Numbered from the stretch's first letter, positions 41,601 to 50,294 are shown. The stretch is DNA of 64,000 nucleotides from an uncultured Ruminococcus sp. (GCA_902794395.1 CADBHB010000005.1:62001-126000); one strand, 5' to 3'. The notes: generated from the letters alone by a model not told the origin. Program-made: numbers and translations.

Positions 41601-42957
41601 TGCCCTTTTCGTCAACCGAAGCGACGTCCGGATTTGAGCTTGCCCACACGGGAGAGGTCGCGCCGCTCATGGAGAAGGCGTACTGACAGCCCGCGTAGGT
41701 CGAGACCTGATAGGCTCCGAGCTGTATGTCGGAGCGCAGAGCGGCATTTGTGACATGTATCAAACAGGTGGAAGCGCCGCCGGAGTTGTAGGCGCTGATG
41801 GTGGCGTAGCCCTCTGACAGCGCCGTTACTACGCCGTCGCTTACGGTGGCTACGTTCCTGTTGGAGGAATACCACTTAACGCCCGAGGCGGAAGCGCTGA
41901 GCGAGGCGGTGGTGTCCTTTATCATGGTGAGCTCGGTGGGAGAAATGCCCGTGGAAGAGCCTGCTACCACCGTGAATTTGCCGGTGGAGCGCTGGTCGTT
42001 CTCGGTGCAGGAAATTATGGTAACGCCCGCGCTTTTGGCGGTGATGACGCCGTTGTCGTCGATGGAGGCGACAGAGGGGTTAGAGCTTTCCCACACAGGA
42101 GCCGTGGCGCCGGTCTGCCAAAAGGCGTACTGACAGCCCACATAGGTAGAGGCGTTGGTGGAGCAGAGCTTGATGTCGGAATAACTGATGCCGCTGGTCA
42201 CCTTGACAAGGCAGGTAGAGGCGCCGTTTGAGGTGTAGGCGCTTATGGTGGCGTAGCCCTCGGACTTCGCCGTTATGTTGCCGTCGTTTACGGTGGCGAC
42301 GTTATTGTTGGAGGAGAACCACTTTACGCCGTTTGCCATGGCGCCCAGGATATAGCTGCTGCCTACGACCATTTCTATGTTGTTGCGGTAAATGCCCGTG
42401 GGACTGCCGTTTTTGACAGTCAGCGAACAGGAGGCGGAATTGCTGCCCTCCGAAACGGTGATGGTAGTGGTGCCCGCAGCCTTGGCGGTGGCGACGCCGT
42501 TTTGGTCTATGGCAGCCACCGAGGGGTTGGAGCTTGTCCAAACGGGCTTTTTAGCGCCCGTCTGCCAAAAAGCGTACTGGCAGCCCGCGTATGTAGACGC
42601 GTGGCTGACGCACAGGCGAAGAGTGCCGGCGGGCGTGCTGTCCGCCTGAACAAAATCCTGCCGCACATAGCCGGTCTTAGAGGTCGTCTGCTCGGTCACG
42701 CGGTACCAGCCATTGTACAGCGAGGCGTCCTCAAAGCGCACCTTGGTGCCCTTGCGCATCGTGGTGACAACGGAGTAATTGGTGCCCGCGCCTGAACGCA
42801 GGTTCACCCAGTCGTCGATGATAGTACCGCTGCCGCCCTTTACGGGTGTGGTCGCCGCGCCGGCAGTCATCATCGGGATGGCGATGAGCAGCACGGAGCC
42901 GACGATAGTCAGGCACAGCACGATACACATTATTCGCGCGATCATTTTAGATTTCAT
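38635..42957 (-). CDS. Secreted multi-Ig lysozyme (GH24) with three SH3 modules
   Basis: 1440 residues. Signal peptide 1-35. A bacterial SH3 module (36-105) is followed by four double BIG2 Ig-like units (about 110-700), a second SH3 (about 705-775), two more double units (776-1070) and a beta domain (1070-1165). A phage-type GH24 lysozyme begins near 1180: IANFEGF, with Glu1194 as likely acid, then TLGYGKVV and RQFDAIVCFAYNVG. A third SH3 module (about 1305-1365) interrupts it, and the lysozyme ending GLLWRRVDEVEIFFYGDY resumes at about 1370-1440. It should bind and cut peptidoglycan, either for wall remodelling or against other cells. Last gene of an operon starting at 45016. Confidence 0.88.
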   Translation of the reverse strand: MKSKMIARIMCIVLCLTIVGSVLLIAIPMMTAGAATTPVKGGSGTIIDDWVNLRSGAGTNYSVVTTMRKGTKVRFEDASLYNGWYRVTEQTTSKTGYVRQDFVQADSTPAGTLRLCVSHASTYAGCQYAFWQTGAKKPVWTSSNPSVAAIDQNGVATAKAAGTTTITVSEGSNSASCSLTVKNGSPTGIYRNNIEMVVGSSYILGAMANGVKWFSSNNNVATVNDGNITAKSEGYATISAYTSNGASTCLVKVTSGISYSDIKLCSTNASTYVGCQYAFWQTGATAPVWESSNPSVASIDDNGVITAKSAGVTIISCTENDQRSTGKFTVVAGSSTGISPTELTMIKDTTASLSASASGVKWYSSNRNVATVSDGVVTALSEGYATISAYNSGGASTCLIHVTNAALRSDIQLGAYQVSTYAGCQYAFSMSGATSPVWASSNPDVASVDEKGIVTANAEGMTTISVSKDGQLSTCKFIVRSGASTGISAKNMTLINGTTGYLTATASDAKWYSSNKSVVTVNNGLITAKSAGRATVSAYNSGGASTCLVEVTQGAQTSDIKLSSVNVSTYMGCQYALWQTGADKVVWSSSNPNVAVIDGNGVVTTKSVGVATVSAAQGEMMSTCKFTVLSGTSTGISKSSLTLEAGKTAALTAKTSGVKWFSSNKNVATVSGGTVTAKAAGYATISAYTSGGASTCLVKVTDPQPDPTNGKKGTINTDYVNLRSGAGTGYSIVTSMMKDTQVTLINETLYNGSWYYVQLDNGTVGYVSKDYLTVVLPPDIKLGAHSATTYVGCQYALSQTGADAPEWSSSDTSVVTVNANGIVTAKAAGTAVVTISQDGGSDQCVFRVKSGSSVNISQKSISMAAGKSAKLTSTTNGVKWYSSNPAVASVSGGIVTAKSEGYTTISAYTSTGAATCLVRVTQGDGTIKLTASSATICNGTKYAIGLTGSSSASWSSSNTAVATVDQNGVVTAKGAGIVTIRAANSVSSANCVVTVYNGTAPGISASQVTISSGKSILLKSDSYVSWSSSNPNVATVGSNGVVDTKAPGYTAISAYTNYGASTCLLHVTEPDSIRFVYATPNCAPKNSTVTFKAITDISRTSVKFVITNGTTTYNVTASSKTRDGNTYIWTGTQKLSTSGLWTFKAFSKTASTDFAATAENGEGEVFVSNSSDYTTTVLGERRASDDVIKLIANFEGFLPTVTADYITSDPTLGYGKVVTRNEQFYNNLTKNEAYAYLCQTVNSGPYSVKTNEFLTTYDIKFNQRQFDAIVCFAYNVGAYAIYNDSSLKSVLLNTGSSGTITAGGAGYVNTSGVNLRSGAGTNYSVVTTMSQNTTFTFVDGKLVNNTWYQIKLSNGTTGFIHSSYATAAGGTRDLANVNKELLTARILQYHHAAGSCYIGLLWRRVDEVEIFFYGDYERNGDQNKYGIYFRCSNNPSFGIG
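39750..42620 (-). repeat. Six tandem double-BIG2 repeats inside the lysozyme gene
   Basis: Each unit is about 440-450 bases (close to 148 residues) and pairs two Ig-like folds, beginning with a short IKL-type strand and a STYxGCQYA segment and ending ISAYxSxGASTCLxxV. Units one to four are closest to each other; an SH3 module separates four and five. Confidence 0.8.
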
Positions 42958-42992
42958 AAATCCACCTTCTTAATTTCAAGTATCTAAATAAA

Positions 42993-43547
42993 CTATAAGT
43001 ATCTGCCGAACAGCGCGCCGCGCAGTCTTTGCGCGTAAAATCTTACGAAAACCGTGACGGTAAGGTCGTACAGCAAAAAGAACACGTTGCCCACAGCGAG
43101 GAACACATACGGGATGTACACGCCGAAAAGCGAATACTCCTCGGCGGGCACTGACAGCAGCAGCGAAGCCGCAAAGAAGGAAGCCACCGCCGCGGCGTTG
43201 AAAACCGCGAATTTAAGCAAATACAGGATTACCCTGCTGCGGATATGCTGCTCGAGTATGTTCTTGAGTATGGGATAGTAGCCGAACAGCGCGATGAAAA
43301 ATATGACCGCCTCCTTGTCGCCCGACAAAAAGAACGACAGCAGAGCCGTTACCGCGTACACGGCAAACGCCCACTTGCAGCGGTACTCTATGACGACGGC
43401 GACAGTCAGCATGCCCGCAAAGCACGGCAGAGCGAAGGTGCCGATGCGCACAAGACCGGTGAGCAGCATCATCACGGTTTCAAGCGCCGCTATCATGGCG
43501 CACAAGGCTATGCGGAAGGCGGGCTTTTGGACAGTGTGCTTCTTCAT
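42993..43547 (-). CDS. Integral membrane protein, ECF S-component-like
   Basis: 184 residues, five or six hydrophobic helices with short loops and a basic C-terminus. Size and helix pattern resemble substrate-binding S-components of ECF vitamin transporters, but no diagnostic motif is certain and no ECF ATPase is near. The start lies one base beyond the stop of the DnaJ-like gene. It is followed after 35 bases by the lysozyme gene. Confidence 0.55.
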   Translation of the reverse strand: MKKHTVQKPAFRIALCAMIAALETVMMLLTGLVRIGTFALPCFAGMLTVAVVIEYRCKWAFAVYAVTALLSFFLSGDKEAVIFFIALFGYYPILKNILEQHIRSRVILYLLKFAVFNAAAVASFFAASLLLSVPAEEYSLFGVYIPYVFLAVGNVFFLLYDLTVTVFVRFYAQRLRGALFGRYL

Positions 43548-43548
43548 A

Positions 43549-44169
43549 TCAGCAACCCGCTCGGCAGCAGCTGCACAGGCAGTCGGCGCACATATAAGCC
43601 GCGCAGATGTCGCAGCAGGTGCAGCCTGTGTTGCTTACGGTAGAGCCGCCCGTTTTGTAACCGCCGTAGTTGTAGTTGCGCTGGTTTGTAACGTTGTTCA
43701 AAGCCGCCCTGTATTCCTGGTTGTTGGGGTCCATATTGACCGCCGTTTGGAAAAACGTGGTCGCCTGGTCGCTCCAGCCCTTGCGAAATGCGCACATGCC
43801 CTTTAGATAATGCCACTCGGCGGTGCGGTTGCCCTCGGGGGTGCTGTCGAGTATCTTCTCCGCCTCGGGGATCATGTTGCGCTGTATGTAGACGCGCACG
43901 CTGTAAAACTGCGAGGACGAGGAAGAATTGCCCGAATAAGAGGACGAGGAGCCGCTTGCATCACCCGCGCCGCCTCCGTTTTGACGCATATTGGTAACCG
44001 CGTCGTACGCCTCGTTTATCTCCTTCATTTTTTCCTCGGCAAGGTCTGCCAAGGGGCTGCCCGCGTAGTTATCGGGATGGTATTTTTTGGCAAGCTCACG
44101 GTACGCTTTTTTGATTTCTTCGTCGGACGCGCCGGGCGATACGCCCAGCACCTCATACGGATCTTTCAT
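43549..44169 (-). CDS. DnaJ-domain protein with Cys-rich C-terminus
   Basis: 206 residues. J domain at 1-65 with [32 protein letters not shown] (HPD loop present), so it can stimulate an Hsp70 ATPase. A Gly/Ser linker (about 70-88), a TPR-like helical stretch (about 90-155) and a C-terminus with ten Cys in the last 30 residues ([20 protein letters not shown]) follow. The Cys cluster could bind metal. No zinc-finger domain of a true DnaJ is present. The start overlaps the DUF5685 gene by 17 bases. Confidence 0.85.
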   Translation of the reverse strand: MKDPYEVLGVSPGASDEEIKKAYRELAKKYHPDNYAGSPLADLAEEKMKEINEAYDAVTNMRQNGGGAGDASGSSSSYSGNSSSSSQFYSVRVYIQRNMIPEAEKILDSTPEGNRTAEWHYLKGMCAFRKGWSDQATTFFQTAVNMDPNNQEYRAALNNVTNQRNYNYGGYKTGGSTVSNTGCTCCDICAAYMCADCLCSCCRAGC

Positions 44170-45016
44170 CTTTTTCCTCCTGTAAGCCGTATATCACGGT
44201 GTTTTGCTTTGACGGAAAGCCGTAAAGCAGCATATTGTCGAGTATCCCTTTAAAATCCACCGTGTCCAATAAGCTGTACGCGGCGTGCGCCCTGGCGAGC
44301 GACTGGTTGAGCACAGAGGTCTGATACTCCCGCAGCCCCTCGGACTCGCAGTTCTTAAAGGGGTTGAAATTGTTTTTTTTGACGTCCTTTTCAAGGTCAT
44401 CGGCGGCGTCGATAAGGTATATCCATCTGCCTATATTATAGCCGAATTCATACAGCACACGCCGCTTTCCGTCGTCTGACGCTTCCGCCGAGAGCACCGT
44501 GCCCAGCATATGCGCCGTGGGGTGCGCGCAGGCGTCAATTCCCGCGTCGGGGTCGCGCTCGATCTCGGTTTGAGCCTCCATCATAGCCGCCGCGGCTTCC
44601 TCAAGCATGGGGTAACGCTTTGCCGCCTTTTTGTGCCAGCGGCTGAAAAACGGCAGCGCCAAACGCACCGCGAGTTTTTTGAAAAAGCCGCCGTCCGCAA
44701 GGTCGTCTTTGAGCTTGTAGTAAACGGAAATGACGGAAAGCGCGGACGCCTTGCTGTAGCTGTCCGACTCGCAGGCGGCGAACTTGCATTTTTTTAAGGG
44801 GTCGAAGCGGCATCTTCCGCTTTGAAAGCCGCTGCAGGAGCGCTCAAGCGACATTAGCAGCATGGCGTAAAAGGTGCAGTCATAGCTTAGGCTCAGCCTT
44901 GTAAGGAAGGAGTAGTCCCTTCCCAGCTGCCTGCACAATCCGCAGTAGACAGACTTGTACGCTTCCCATTCGCGCACCTTAAGCTCGCTCTTTTGCACCT
45001 GCAAATAGCCGAACAC
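44153..45016 (-). CDS. DUF5685-family protein
   Basis: 287 residues with GTG start (AAGGGGGAG ribosome site). Helical, with the family pattern [31 protein letters not shown] at the start, a [11 protein letters not shown] segment near 88 and an Asp-containing helix ([13 protein letters not shown]) that recalls isoprenoid-synthase-fold proteins. Function unknown. In other clostridia I recall it next to J-domain genes, as here. First gene of an operon with DnaJ-like, membrane and lysozyme genes. Confidence 0.82.
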   Translation of the reverse strand: MFGYLQVQKSELKVREWEAYKSVYCGLCRQLGRDYSFLTRLSLSYDCTFYAMLLMSLERSCSGFQSGRCRFDPLKKCKFAACESDSYSKASALSVISVYYKLKDDLADGGFFKKLAVRLALPFFSRWHKKAAKRYPMLEEAAAAMMEAQTEIERDPDAGIDACAHPTAHMLGTVLSAEASDDGKRRVLYEFGYNIGRWIYLIDAADDLEKDVKKNNFNPFKNCESEGLREYQTSVLNQSLARAHAAYSLLDTVDFKGILDNMLLYGFPSKQNTVIYGLQEEKDERSV

Positions 45017-45045
45017 CGGACTCCCCCTTATAATGTTATTTTTTT

Positions 45046-45074
45046 ATTATACTATATTTATCGGCGTTTCGCAA
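45046..45074 (-). promoter_or_regulatory. Promoter of the DUF5685-DnaJ-lysozyme operon
   Basis: Minus strand TTGCGA, 17 bases, TATAAT, 29 bases upstream of the GTG start. Confidence 0.6.
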
Positions 45075-45111
45075 GGGTTTCCGAGTAGATTTTTTCTAAT
45101 TCCGAATTATT

Positions 45112-45139
45112 TTGACCCAAAGGTATGATAACATAAGAT
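45112..45139 (+). promoter_or_regulatory. Possible promoter of the HAD-IB gene
   Basis: TTGACC, 16 bases, TAAGAT, ending 31 bases before the ATG at 45171. Confidence 0.4.
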
Positions 45140-45170
45140 TGTGACAGCTATGTGATAAGGACGGTGCCCC

Positions 45171-45749
45171 ATGAACGCATACGATTTTGACAAAACCATA
45201 TACGACGGCGACTCCACCGCCGACTTTTATCTGTTTTCCCTGAAACGGCACAAAAAGATACTGCTGCTGGCGCCCTCTCTGTTTGGCGCGTTTGTCGCGT
45301 TTTACGTCTTTAAGCGCGGCACCAAAACGCAGTTCAAGGAAAAAATGTACCGCTTTCTTCGCTGCTGCGACACCAAAAAGGATGTGGAGGCTTTTTGGGA
45401 CGCCCACCAAAAGAACATTAAGCCCTTTTATATAAAGCAGCAGCGCGAGGATGACCTGATAATCTCCGCCTCCCCTGTCTTTTTGCTGCGACCCGTCTGC
45501 GACAGGCTGGGCATACGCGAGCTGATAGCCTCTGAGGTAGATCCCGTGACCGGCAAATACAGCGGAGAAAACTGTCACGGCAAGGAAAAGGTGCGCCTGT
45601 TTCGCGAGCGCTACGGCGACGCAGCGGTAGAGGAGTTTTACTCGGACAGCTACAGCGACACTCCCATGGCGCAGATCGCCGCCAGGGCGTTTCTGGTCAA
45701 GGGAGAGCGCATAACGGACTGGGACGCAAAGGGCGGCTCTCATAAGTAA
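45171..45749 (+). CDS. HAD-IB family phosphatase
   Basis: 192 residues with the HAD motifs: DFDKTIYDGDS at the start (nucleophile Asp5, acid Asp7), ISASP near 103, HGKEKV near 141 and YSDSYSDTPM near 161-170. The helical cap between motifs 1 and 2 places it in subclass IB, with phosphoserine phosphatase-like enzymes. The substrate is unknown; YAFDFD-type clostridial members are annotated only as phosphatases. Cytoplasmic, single gene. Confidence 0.88.
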   Translation: MNAYDFDKTIYDGDSTADFYLFSLKRHKKILLLAPSLFGAFVAFYVFKRGTKTQFKEKMYRFLRCCDTKKDVEAFWDAHQKNIKPFYIKQQREDDLIISASPVFLLRPVCDRLGIRELIASEVDPVTGKYSGENCHGKEKVRLFRERYGDAAVEEFYSDSYSDTPMAQIAARAFLVKGERITDWDAKGGSHK

Positions 45750-45752
45750 AAC

Positions 45753-45790
45753 AAGGTCGACGCGGCTAAAAAGCCGTGCCGACCTTTTGT
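45753..45790. terminator. Bidirectional terminator between convergent genes
   Basis: AAGGTCG (45753-45759) pairs with CGACCTT (45780-45786) with an inner CGGCT/AGCCG stem; T-rich on both exits. Confidence 0.8.
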
Positions 45791-45803
45791 TTAGCGCTTA
45801 AAA

Positions 45804-46649
45804 TCAGCCGCAGTGGCAGTCAAAGGGGTTGTCGACGCCGTCGCTTTCCCCCGCGCTGGGCGGGAAAAAGGAATCTGTGGGAAATTCAATGCCGTTGAAC
45901 GCCTCGCAGGGGTCATCCTGACGGTCGTCACATTCCTTGCGCGGCACACAGAAGTCGTAGCTGGGCATCATAAGCTGCACGCTGCGCGAAAGGGTGGTGA
46001 TGGAGAACACGCCGATGGTGGTCTGCACCTGCTGGGCGGTGGGCGCCGCCGGCGTGCCGCCGAGCAGCTCGGTGATGTTTTCGGGGATGAAGGGCACGAT
46101 GACGGGCGTTGTGACCGAGGTGACGGACGCCGCCAGCGCCATCGGGCTGGACACCTGCACATTCGCGGTGGGCATAGAGCCGGCACAGCCCGCGCAGCAG
46201 TCCGCGTCGGCGGGGTCAAGCTCGGGAACCGCGTCGCTGGAAAAGCGCTTTACATAGCCGTCGCTGCCGTAGAGCACCACTCGCTTGGAATAAACCGCCA
46301 CGCCCGTTACGCTTGAGGGCAGAGTGCCTGTGCCCGAGTAGACCTCGCAGCAGCACAGGAAATAAAAGGTTTCGTCCACCGAGTAGTATCCCCTGTGGAA
46401 GGGGACGGAATCCACATCTACGGTAGCGGTCAAAACATTGACGCGGGTGACCCTGACCGAGGTAGCCTTCTCTATAACCTCCTGGTTCTCCTCGGTGAAG
46501 AACACGGTGAGATCGCGCAGGCAGTCCTTTGCGCCGCAGCTGTCATATATTCTGGGCACTTCAAGACACACCGGCTCAAATTCGGTATCGGCGCCGCCGC
46601 TGTCGGCGGTCGGTGTGGTCTGTTCGGTATCAATAGACGCTTCTGACAT
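45804..46649 (-). CDS. Conserved clostridial Cys-containing protein, function unknown
   Basis: 281 residues from the ATG at 46649, which has GGAGG at the right spacing; an in-frame extension to 46739 has no ribosome site and overlaps the upstream gene. No signal peptide or membrane helix. The N-terminal half (about 25-170) contains VPRIYDSCGAKDCLRDL, YSVDETFYF and a CCCE cluster; a CCAGCAG cluster is near 170; the tail is rich in Cys, Asp and Phe and ends DCHCG. It resembles a conserved protein seen in spore-forming clostridia, possibly spore-coat-like, but that is a guess. A perfect dyad (46675-46691) lies in its upstream region. Confidence 0.6.
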   Translation of the reverse strand: MSEASIDTEQTTPTADSGGADTEFEPVCLEVPRIYDSCGAKDCLRDLTVFFTEENQEVIEKATSVRVTRVNVLTATVDVDSVPFHRGYYSVDETFYFLCCCEVYSGTGTLPSSVTGVAVYSKRVVLYGSDGYVKRFSSDAVPELDPADADCCAGCAGSMPTANVQVSSPMALAASVTSVTTPVIVPFIPENITELLGGTPAAPTAQQVQTTIGVFSITTLSRSVQLMMPSYDFCVPRKECDDRQDDPCEAFNGIEFPTDSFFPPSAGESDGVDNPFDCHCG

Positions 46650-46674
46650 AAAAATAACCTCCATAATTAAGTAT

Positions 46675-46691
46675 TTACAGCTATACTGTAA
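46675..46691. promoter_or_regulatory. TTACAG-N5-CTGTAA inverted repeat
   Basis: A perfect 6-5-6 dyad between the serine hydrolase stop and the start of the Cys-containing gene; operator-like by form only. Confidence 0.35.
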
Positions 46692-46719
46692 CAATACCAT
46701 TTTATGGAGGTGATTTATT

Positions 46720-47961
46720 TTAGTTCCTGAATTTCTCAAGATAGGCTCTGAAAAGCCTATGCAGATTATCGGGGTCGCTGTGGACTTCGTTTGACACCGC
46801 CGCGTATATCTGGCTGTTGTCGGTGGTGAAGCTCAGTTTGGCGCTGTAGGCGTCAAGCTGTCCGAAGCAGGTGAGTCGGTTGCCCTTGACATAGGCGCCG
46901 TAGCCGTAGCCGCTGCCGTTGTCGGTCGCCATTTTCTGGAAGGACGACTTTTTGAGCACCTGGTCGTGGATAAGTCCGTCCGTCAGCTTTAGCAGGTCGG
47001 AAACATCTGTCACCATGCCCAGCGAGGAGTAACCCACGCCGTCGAGCAGCAGCAGCCCGCTTTGCTCGTCGCCGATATAGGGTCTGGCGGTGTTGTCCGC
47101 CTCGCAGAACGTGGTTTTTTTCATAACCAGCGGGTCAAAGACGACCTCTTTTACGTATTCCTCATAGGTTTTGCCGCTGACCTGCGCAATTATCTCGCCC
47201 AGCAGGAAGTAGTTGCTGTCCGAAAAGCTGAAGCTGCCCGCGTCGCTCTTTAGCTGCTGTGAGAGTATCCAGTTGAGCACCGCGGTCTTGTTTTGCTCGG
47301 CGGTGTTCTCCGCCTTTAGAGAAACAGCCAGCTCGGGCACAGGCACGGGAAGCCCCTCGCCTGTTTCGCTCTTGCAGACATAGCCGGGTATGCCGGAAGT
47401 CATGTTAAGCAGCCGCTCCACGGTGACGTCCTTTGCGTAGGAGCAGCCGGGGAAATAAGCGTCGATGGTCGAGGAAAGCTCAAGCTGCCCCGTTTCGACC
47501 AGCTTCATAACAGCCGTGGCGGTAACCAGCTTTGTCAAAGAGCCGGAGTACACGCCCGTATGGATGGAGTTGTTTTTGTGCGCGCCCTTATTGGCTACGC
47601 CCTTTCCCCTTACAGCCTCGTAGTCGTTGCCGAATTTTACATAAAGCGCGCCCGAGAACTGCTGCGTAGAGATTATTTCGTCGAGCTTTGAGTCTATCTC
47701 CTCTATGCTCTGCTTTATCTCAACGCTGTTGTAGGTAACGGGAGCGTCTCCCGACAGCGGTGTGTCCGCCGTGGCGGGCGCGTTTACCGTGGTCGGCTGT
47801 GTTTCGTCAGGTGTTGAAACCGTGTTATTCGGCGCCGCCGCCTGCGGCGCAGCCGAAGACTCCTCGGTACGCGCCGGCTTTTTGGTTTCACAGGCGCAGA
47901 CGGTAAATACAACTGCCGCCGCCAGCGCCATGCACAGCAAGGCTTTGCATCCTTTCAGCAT
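46720..47961 (-). CDS. Class C beta-lactamase-fold serine hydrolase lipoprotein
   Basis: 413 residues. A lipobox (TVCAC, Cys near residue 24) predicts a membrane lipoprotein, followed by a Thr/Pro/Ala-rich linker to about 80. The catalytic fold has the SxxK motif in YSGSLTKLVTATAVMK, and FSDSNYFLLGEI in the place of the YxN motif. Such proteins are D-Ala-D-Ala carboxypeptidase-, esterase- or peptidase-like; true beta-lactam hydrolysis is not implied. It begins 30 bases after the PcrA helicase gene, across a small tandem duplication. Confidence 0.85.
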   Translation of the reverse strand: MLKGCKALLCMALAAAVVFTVCACETKKPARTEESSAAPQAAAPNNTVSTPDETQPTTVNAPATADTPLSGDAPVTYNSVEIKQSIEEIDSKLDEIISTQQFSGALYVKFGNDYEAVRGKGVANKGAHKNNSIHTGVYSGSLTKLVTATAVMKLVETGQLELSSTIDAYFPGCSYAKDVTVERLLNMTSGIPGYVCKSETGEGLPVPVPELAVSLKAENTAEQNKTAVLNWILSQQLKSDAGSFSFSDSNYFLLGEIIAQVSGKTYEEYVKEVVFDPLVMKKTTFCEADNTARPYIGDEQSGLLLLDGVGYSSLGMVTDVSDLLKLTDGLIHDQVLKKSSFQKMATDNGSGYGYGAYVKGNRLTCFGQLDAYSAKLSFTTDNSQIYAAVSNEVHSDPDNLHRLFRAYLEKFRN

Positions 47962-47969
47962 TTATTTCA

Positions 47970-48002
47970 CCCTCTTACAGTTTTTTCCCTCTTACAGTTT
48001 TT
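47970..48002 (-). repeat. Tandem duplication at the pcrA 3' end
   Basis: The 17-base unit at 47970-47986 recurs at 47987-48002 (16 bases), duplicating the stop-codon region of the helicase gene and a run of T. Confidence 0.7.
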
Positions 48003-50229
48003 CCATCTTACAGAAATTTGCCATCAGCTTTTTGGTGCCCGCCTTGTCAAAGGCGATCTCCAGCAGGGTATCGTTGCCCATCCTCTCGGCGGACATCACC
48101 ATGCCCTTGCCGAACACCTTGTGCAGCACGGTATCGCCCACGCTGTAGCTCACGCCGGACTTTGCCGCCGGCGGCTTGTAGGCATAGGGCTTTTTGGCGG
48201 CATAGGCGGGTACTGCCGAAGCCGAGGGACTTATTTTGCCGCCAACCGCCGAATAGCCCGAGGAGAAGGCGCTTTTGCGCTCCTCGCCTGTCCTGTTGAG
48301 CAGGGCGTCGGGTATCTCTGACACAAAGCGGCTTTCGCGGTTATAGGTAGTGGAGCCGAACAGCATGCGCGAACGGGTCTTAAGCAGGTAGAGCCGCTGC
48401 TTGGAGCGGGTTATGCCCACATAGGCAAGGCGGCGCTCCTCGTCGATCTCGTCCGGAGAGGAGATGGAGGCGATGGAGGGAAACAGACCGTCCTCCATGC
48501 CCGCGATGAATACCACAGGGAACTCAAGGCCCTTGGCGCTGTGCAGCGTCATCATAACGCAGGAATCCGCCTCGGCGTCGTAGTTGTCGATGTCGGTCAT
48601 AAGCGAGATCTCCTCGAGGAAGGCGGACAGGTCGGCTTCGTCCTCGTAATCCTCCTCGAATTTGATGATGTTTGAGGACAGCTCCTCTATGTTCTCGATC
48701 CTTACGTCGGGATTTTCTTTTTCGCCCCTAAGGTAGCTTTCGTAATCCGTATGCTCTAAAATGAGGTTATATAATTCCGCAAGAGAATAATCTCCGCTCT
48801 CCTCCGCCTCTATAAGCCCGTCGAGCAAGCCGACGAAAGCTTTCAGCTTAGCTGCGGCACGCGAAAGCTGCGGATAGCTGTCCGCTTCCTTAATAACGGT
48901 GTATATGCTCTCCCCCAGTCCCGCGGCGATGTCGGCGGCGAGCTGCACGGTGCGCGCGCCTATGCCGCGCTTGGGCACATTGATGATACGGCTGAGCCGC
49001 ACGTCGTCGTGGGGGTTGTTAATGACCTGAAGATAGGCGACCATGTCGCGGATCTCCTCGCGGTCATAAAAGCGGTGACCGCCGATTATGCGGTGCGGGA
49101 TACCGCTGCGCGACAGCGCCTGCTCCACGGCGTTTGACTGGGCGTTGGTGCGGTAAAGCACCGCGAAATCGCTGTATTTCCTGCCGTCGGACACGCCGTC
49201 CATTATGGTCTTGGCGATAAACCGCGCCTCGTCGCGCTCGTCCTCGCAGGTGTGCAGCTCTATTTTTTCGCCCTCCTCATTTTCCGTCCACAGGGTCTTG
49301 CCCTTGCGGGTAAGGTTGTTGGCGATGACCGCGTTGGCGGCGTTGAGGATGTTTTTGGTGCTGCGGTAGTTTTGCTCAAGGCGGATGATTTTGGCGCCCT
49401 TGAAGGTGTTTTCAAAGGAGAGGATATTCTCGATGGTGGCTCCGCGGAATTTATAGATGCTCTGGTCGTCGTCGCCGACCACGCAGATATTGCCGTATTT
49501 TTGGGCGAGCAGCGACACAAAGCGGTACTGCACGCGGTTGGTGTCCTGGTACTCGTCCACCATGATGTATTTGAACTGGTTTTGATAGAAGCCCAGAATA
49601 TCGGGGAACTGCTCGAAAAGCTCCACGGTTTTGCACAGCAGGTCGTCAAAGTCCATGGCGTCGGCTGTCTTTAGCCGCGCCTGATACACCTCGTACACCT
49701 TGGCGACGGAAAGCTTGCGGTAGTCGTGCTCCGCGTCCTTTAGCAGCTCGGCGGGGGTTATCATCTTGTCCTTCGCCTTTGAGATCTCCGCAAGGATGGT
49801 CTTTGCGGGCAGCAGCTTTTCGTCTAGGTTGAGCTGCTTGGTTATATCCTTGACCAGACGCTTTTGGTCGTCGGTGGCATATACGGTGAAGTGCGAGGAA
49901 AAGCCCAGTCTGTCGCCGTAGCGGCGCAGGATCCTGGCGCAGGTGGAGTGGAAGGTGGCCGCCCAGATGTCGGCGCCGCCCTCGGGCACCGCGGTGCAGA
50001 TGCGCTCCTTTAGCTCGCCCGCCGCCTTGTTGGTGAAGGTTATGGCGAGGATGTTCCACGGACGGCACAGCCCGCACTGCAGGATATAAGCTATGCGGTT
50101 GACAAGCACAGTGGTCTTGCCCGAGCCTGCCCCCGCCAATATGAGCAAGGGACCCTCGGTGGCAAAAACAGCCTGCCGCTGCATGGGGTTCATATGGGAA
50201 TACTGCTGTTGGATGTCGGTTTGGGTCAT
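47992..50229 (-). CDS. pcrA: UvrD/PcrA-family superfamily 1 DNA helicase
   Basis: 745 residues, the normal PcrA length. ATP-dependent 3'-5' helicase for repair and plasmid or rolling-circle replication. Motifs: GAGSGKTTVLVNRIAY (Walker A, about 33), FTNKAA, VDEYQDTN (Walker B), GDDDQSIYKFRGA, LEQNYRSTKNIL, TLHSAKGLEFPVVF and VGITRSKQRLYLL. The C-terminal 60 residues hold the RNA-polymerase-binding Tudor-like segment (VGDTVLHKVFGKGMV). A GGAG precedes the ATG. It starts just downstream of the DUF4358 terminator. Confidence 0.95.
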   Translation of the reverse strand: MTQTDIQQQYSHMNPMQRQAVFATEGPLLILAGAGSGKTTVLVNRIAYILQCGLCRPWNILAITFTNKAAGELKERICTAVPEGGADIWAATFHSTCARILRRYGDRLGFSSHFTVYATDDQKRLVKDITKQLNLDEKLLPAKTILAEISKAKDKMITPAELLKDAEHDYRKLSVAKVYEVYQARLKTADAMDFDDLLCKTVELFEQFPDILGFYQNQFKYIMVDEYQDTNRVQYRFVSLLAQKYGNICVVGDDDQSIYKFRGATIENILSFENTFKGAKIIRLEQNYRSTKNILNAANAVIANNLTRKGKTLWTENEEGEKIELHTCEDERDEARFIAKTIMDGVSDGRKYSDFAVLYRTNAQSNAVEQALSRSGIPHRIIGGHRFYDREEIRDMVAYLQVINNPHDDVRLSRIINVPKRGIGARTVQLAADIAAGLGESIYTVIKEADSYPQLSRAAAKLKAFVGLLDGLIEAEESGDYSLAELYNLILEHTDYESYLRGEKENPDVRIENIEELSSNIIKFEEDYEDEADLSAFLEEISLMTDIDNYDAEADSCVMMTLHSAKGLEFPVVFIAGMEDGLFPSIASISSPDEIDEERRLAYVGITRSKQRLYLLKTRSRMLFGSTTYNRESRFVSEIPDALLNRTGEERKSAFSSGYSAVGGKISPSASAVPAYAAKKPYAYKPPAAKSGVSYSVGDTVLHKVFGKGMVMSAERMGNDTLLEIAFDKAGTKKLMANFCKMEKL

Positions 50230-50255
50230 AGTTGCTCCGCCTTCATAAATACAGA

Positions 50256-50279
50256 AAAACGGGCGAACTGAGTTCGCCC
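50256..50279 (-). terminator. Terminator of the DUF4358 gene
   Basis: A compact GGGCGAA/TTCGCCC hairpin (50261-50279) followed by five T on the minus strand. Confidence 0.8.
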
Positions 50280-50294
50280 CGGGTTTCCGTTATA

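Noticed and set aside
45804-46739. 311-residue version of the Cys-containing protein
   Set aside because: The extra 30 residues overlap the serine hydrolase gene end and lack a ribosome site.
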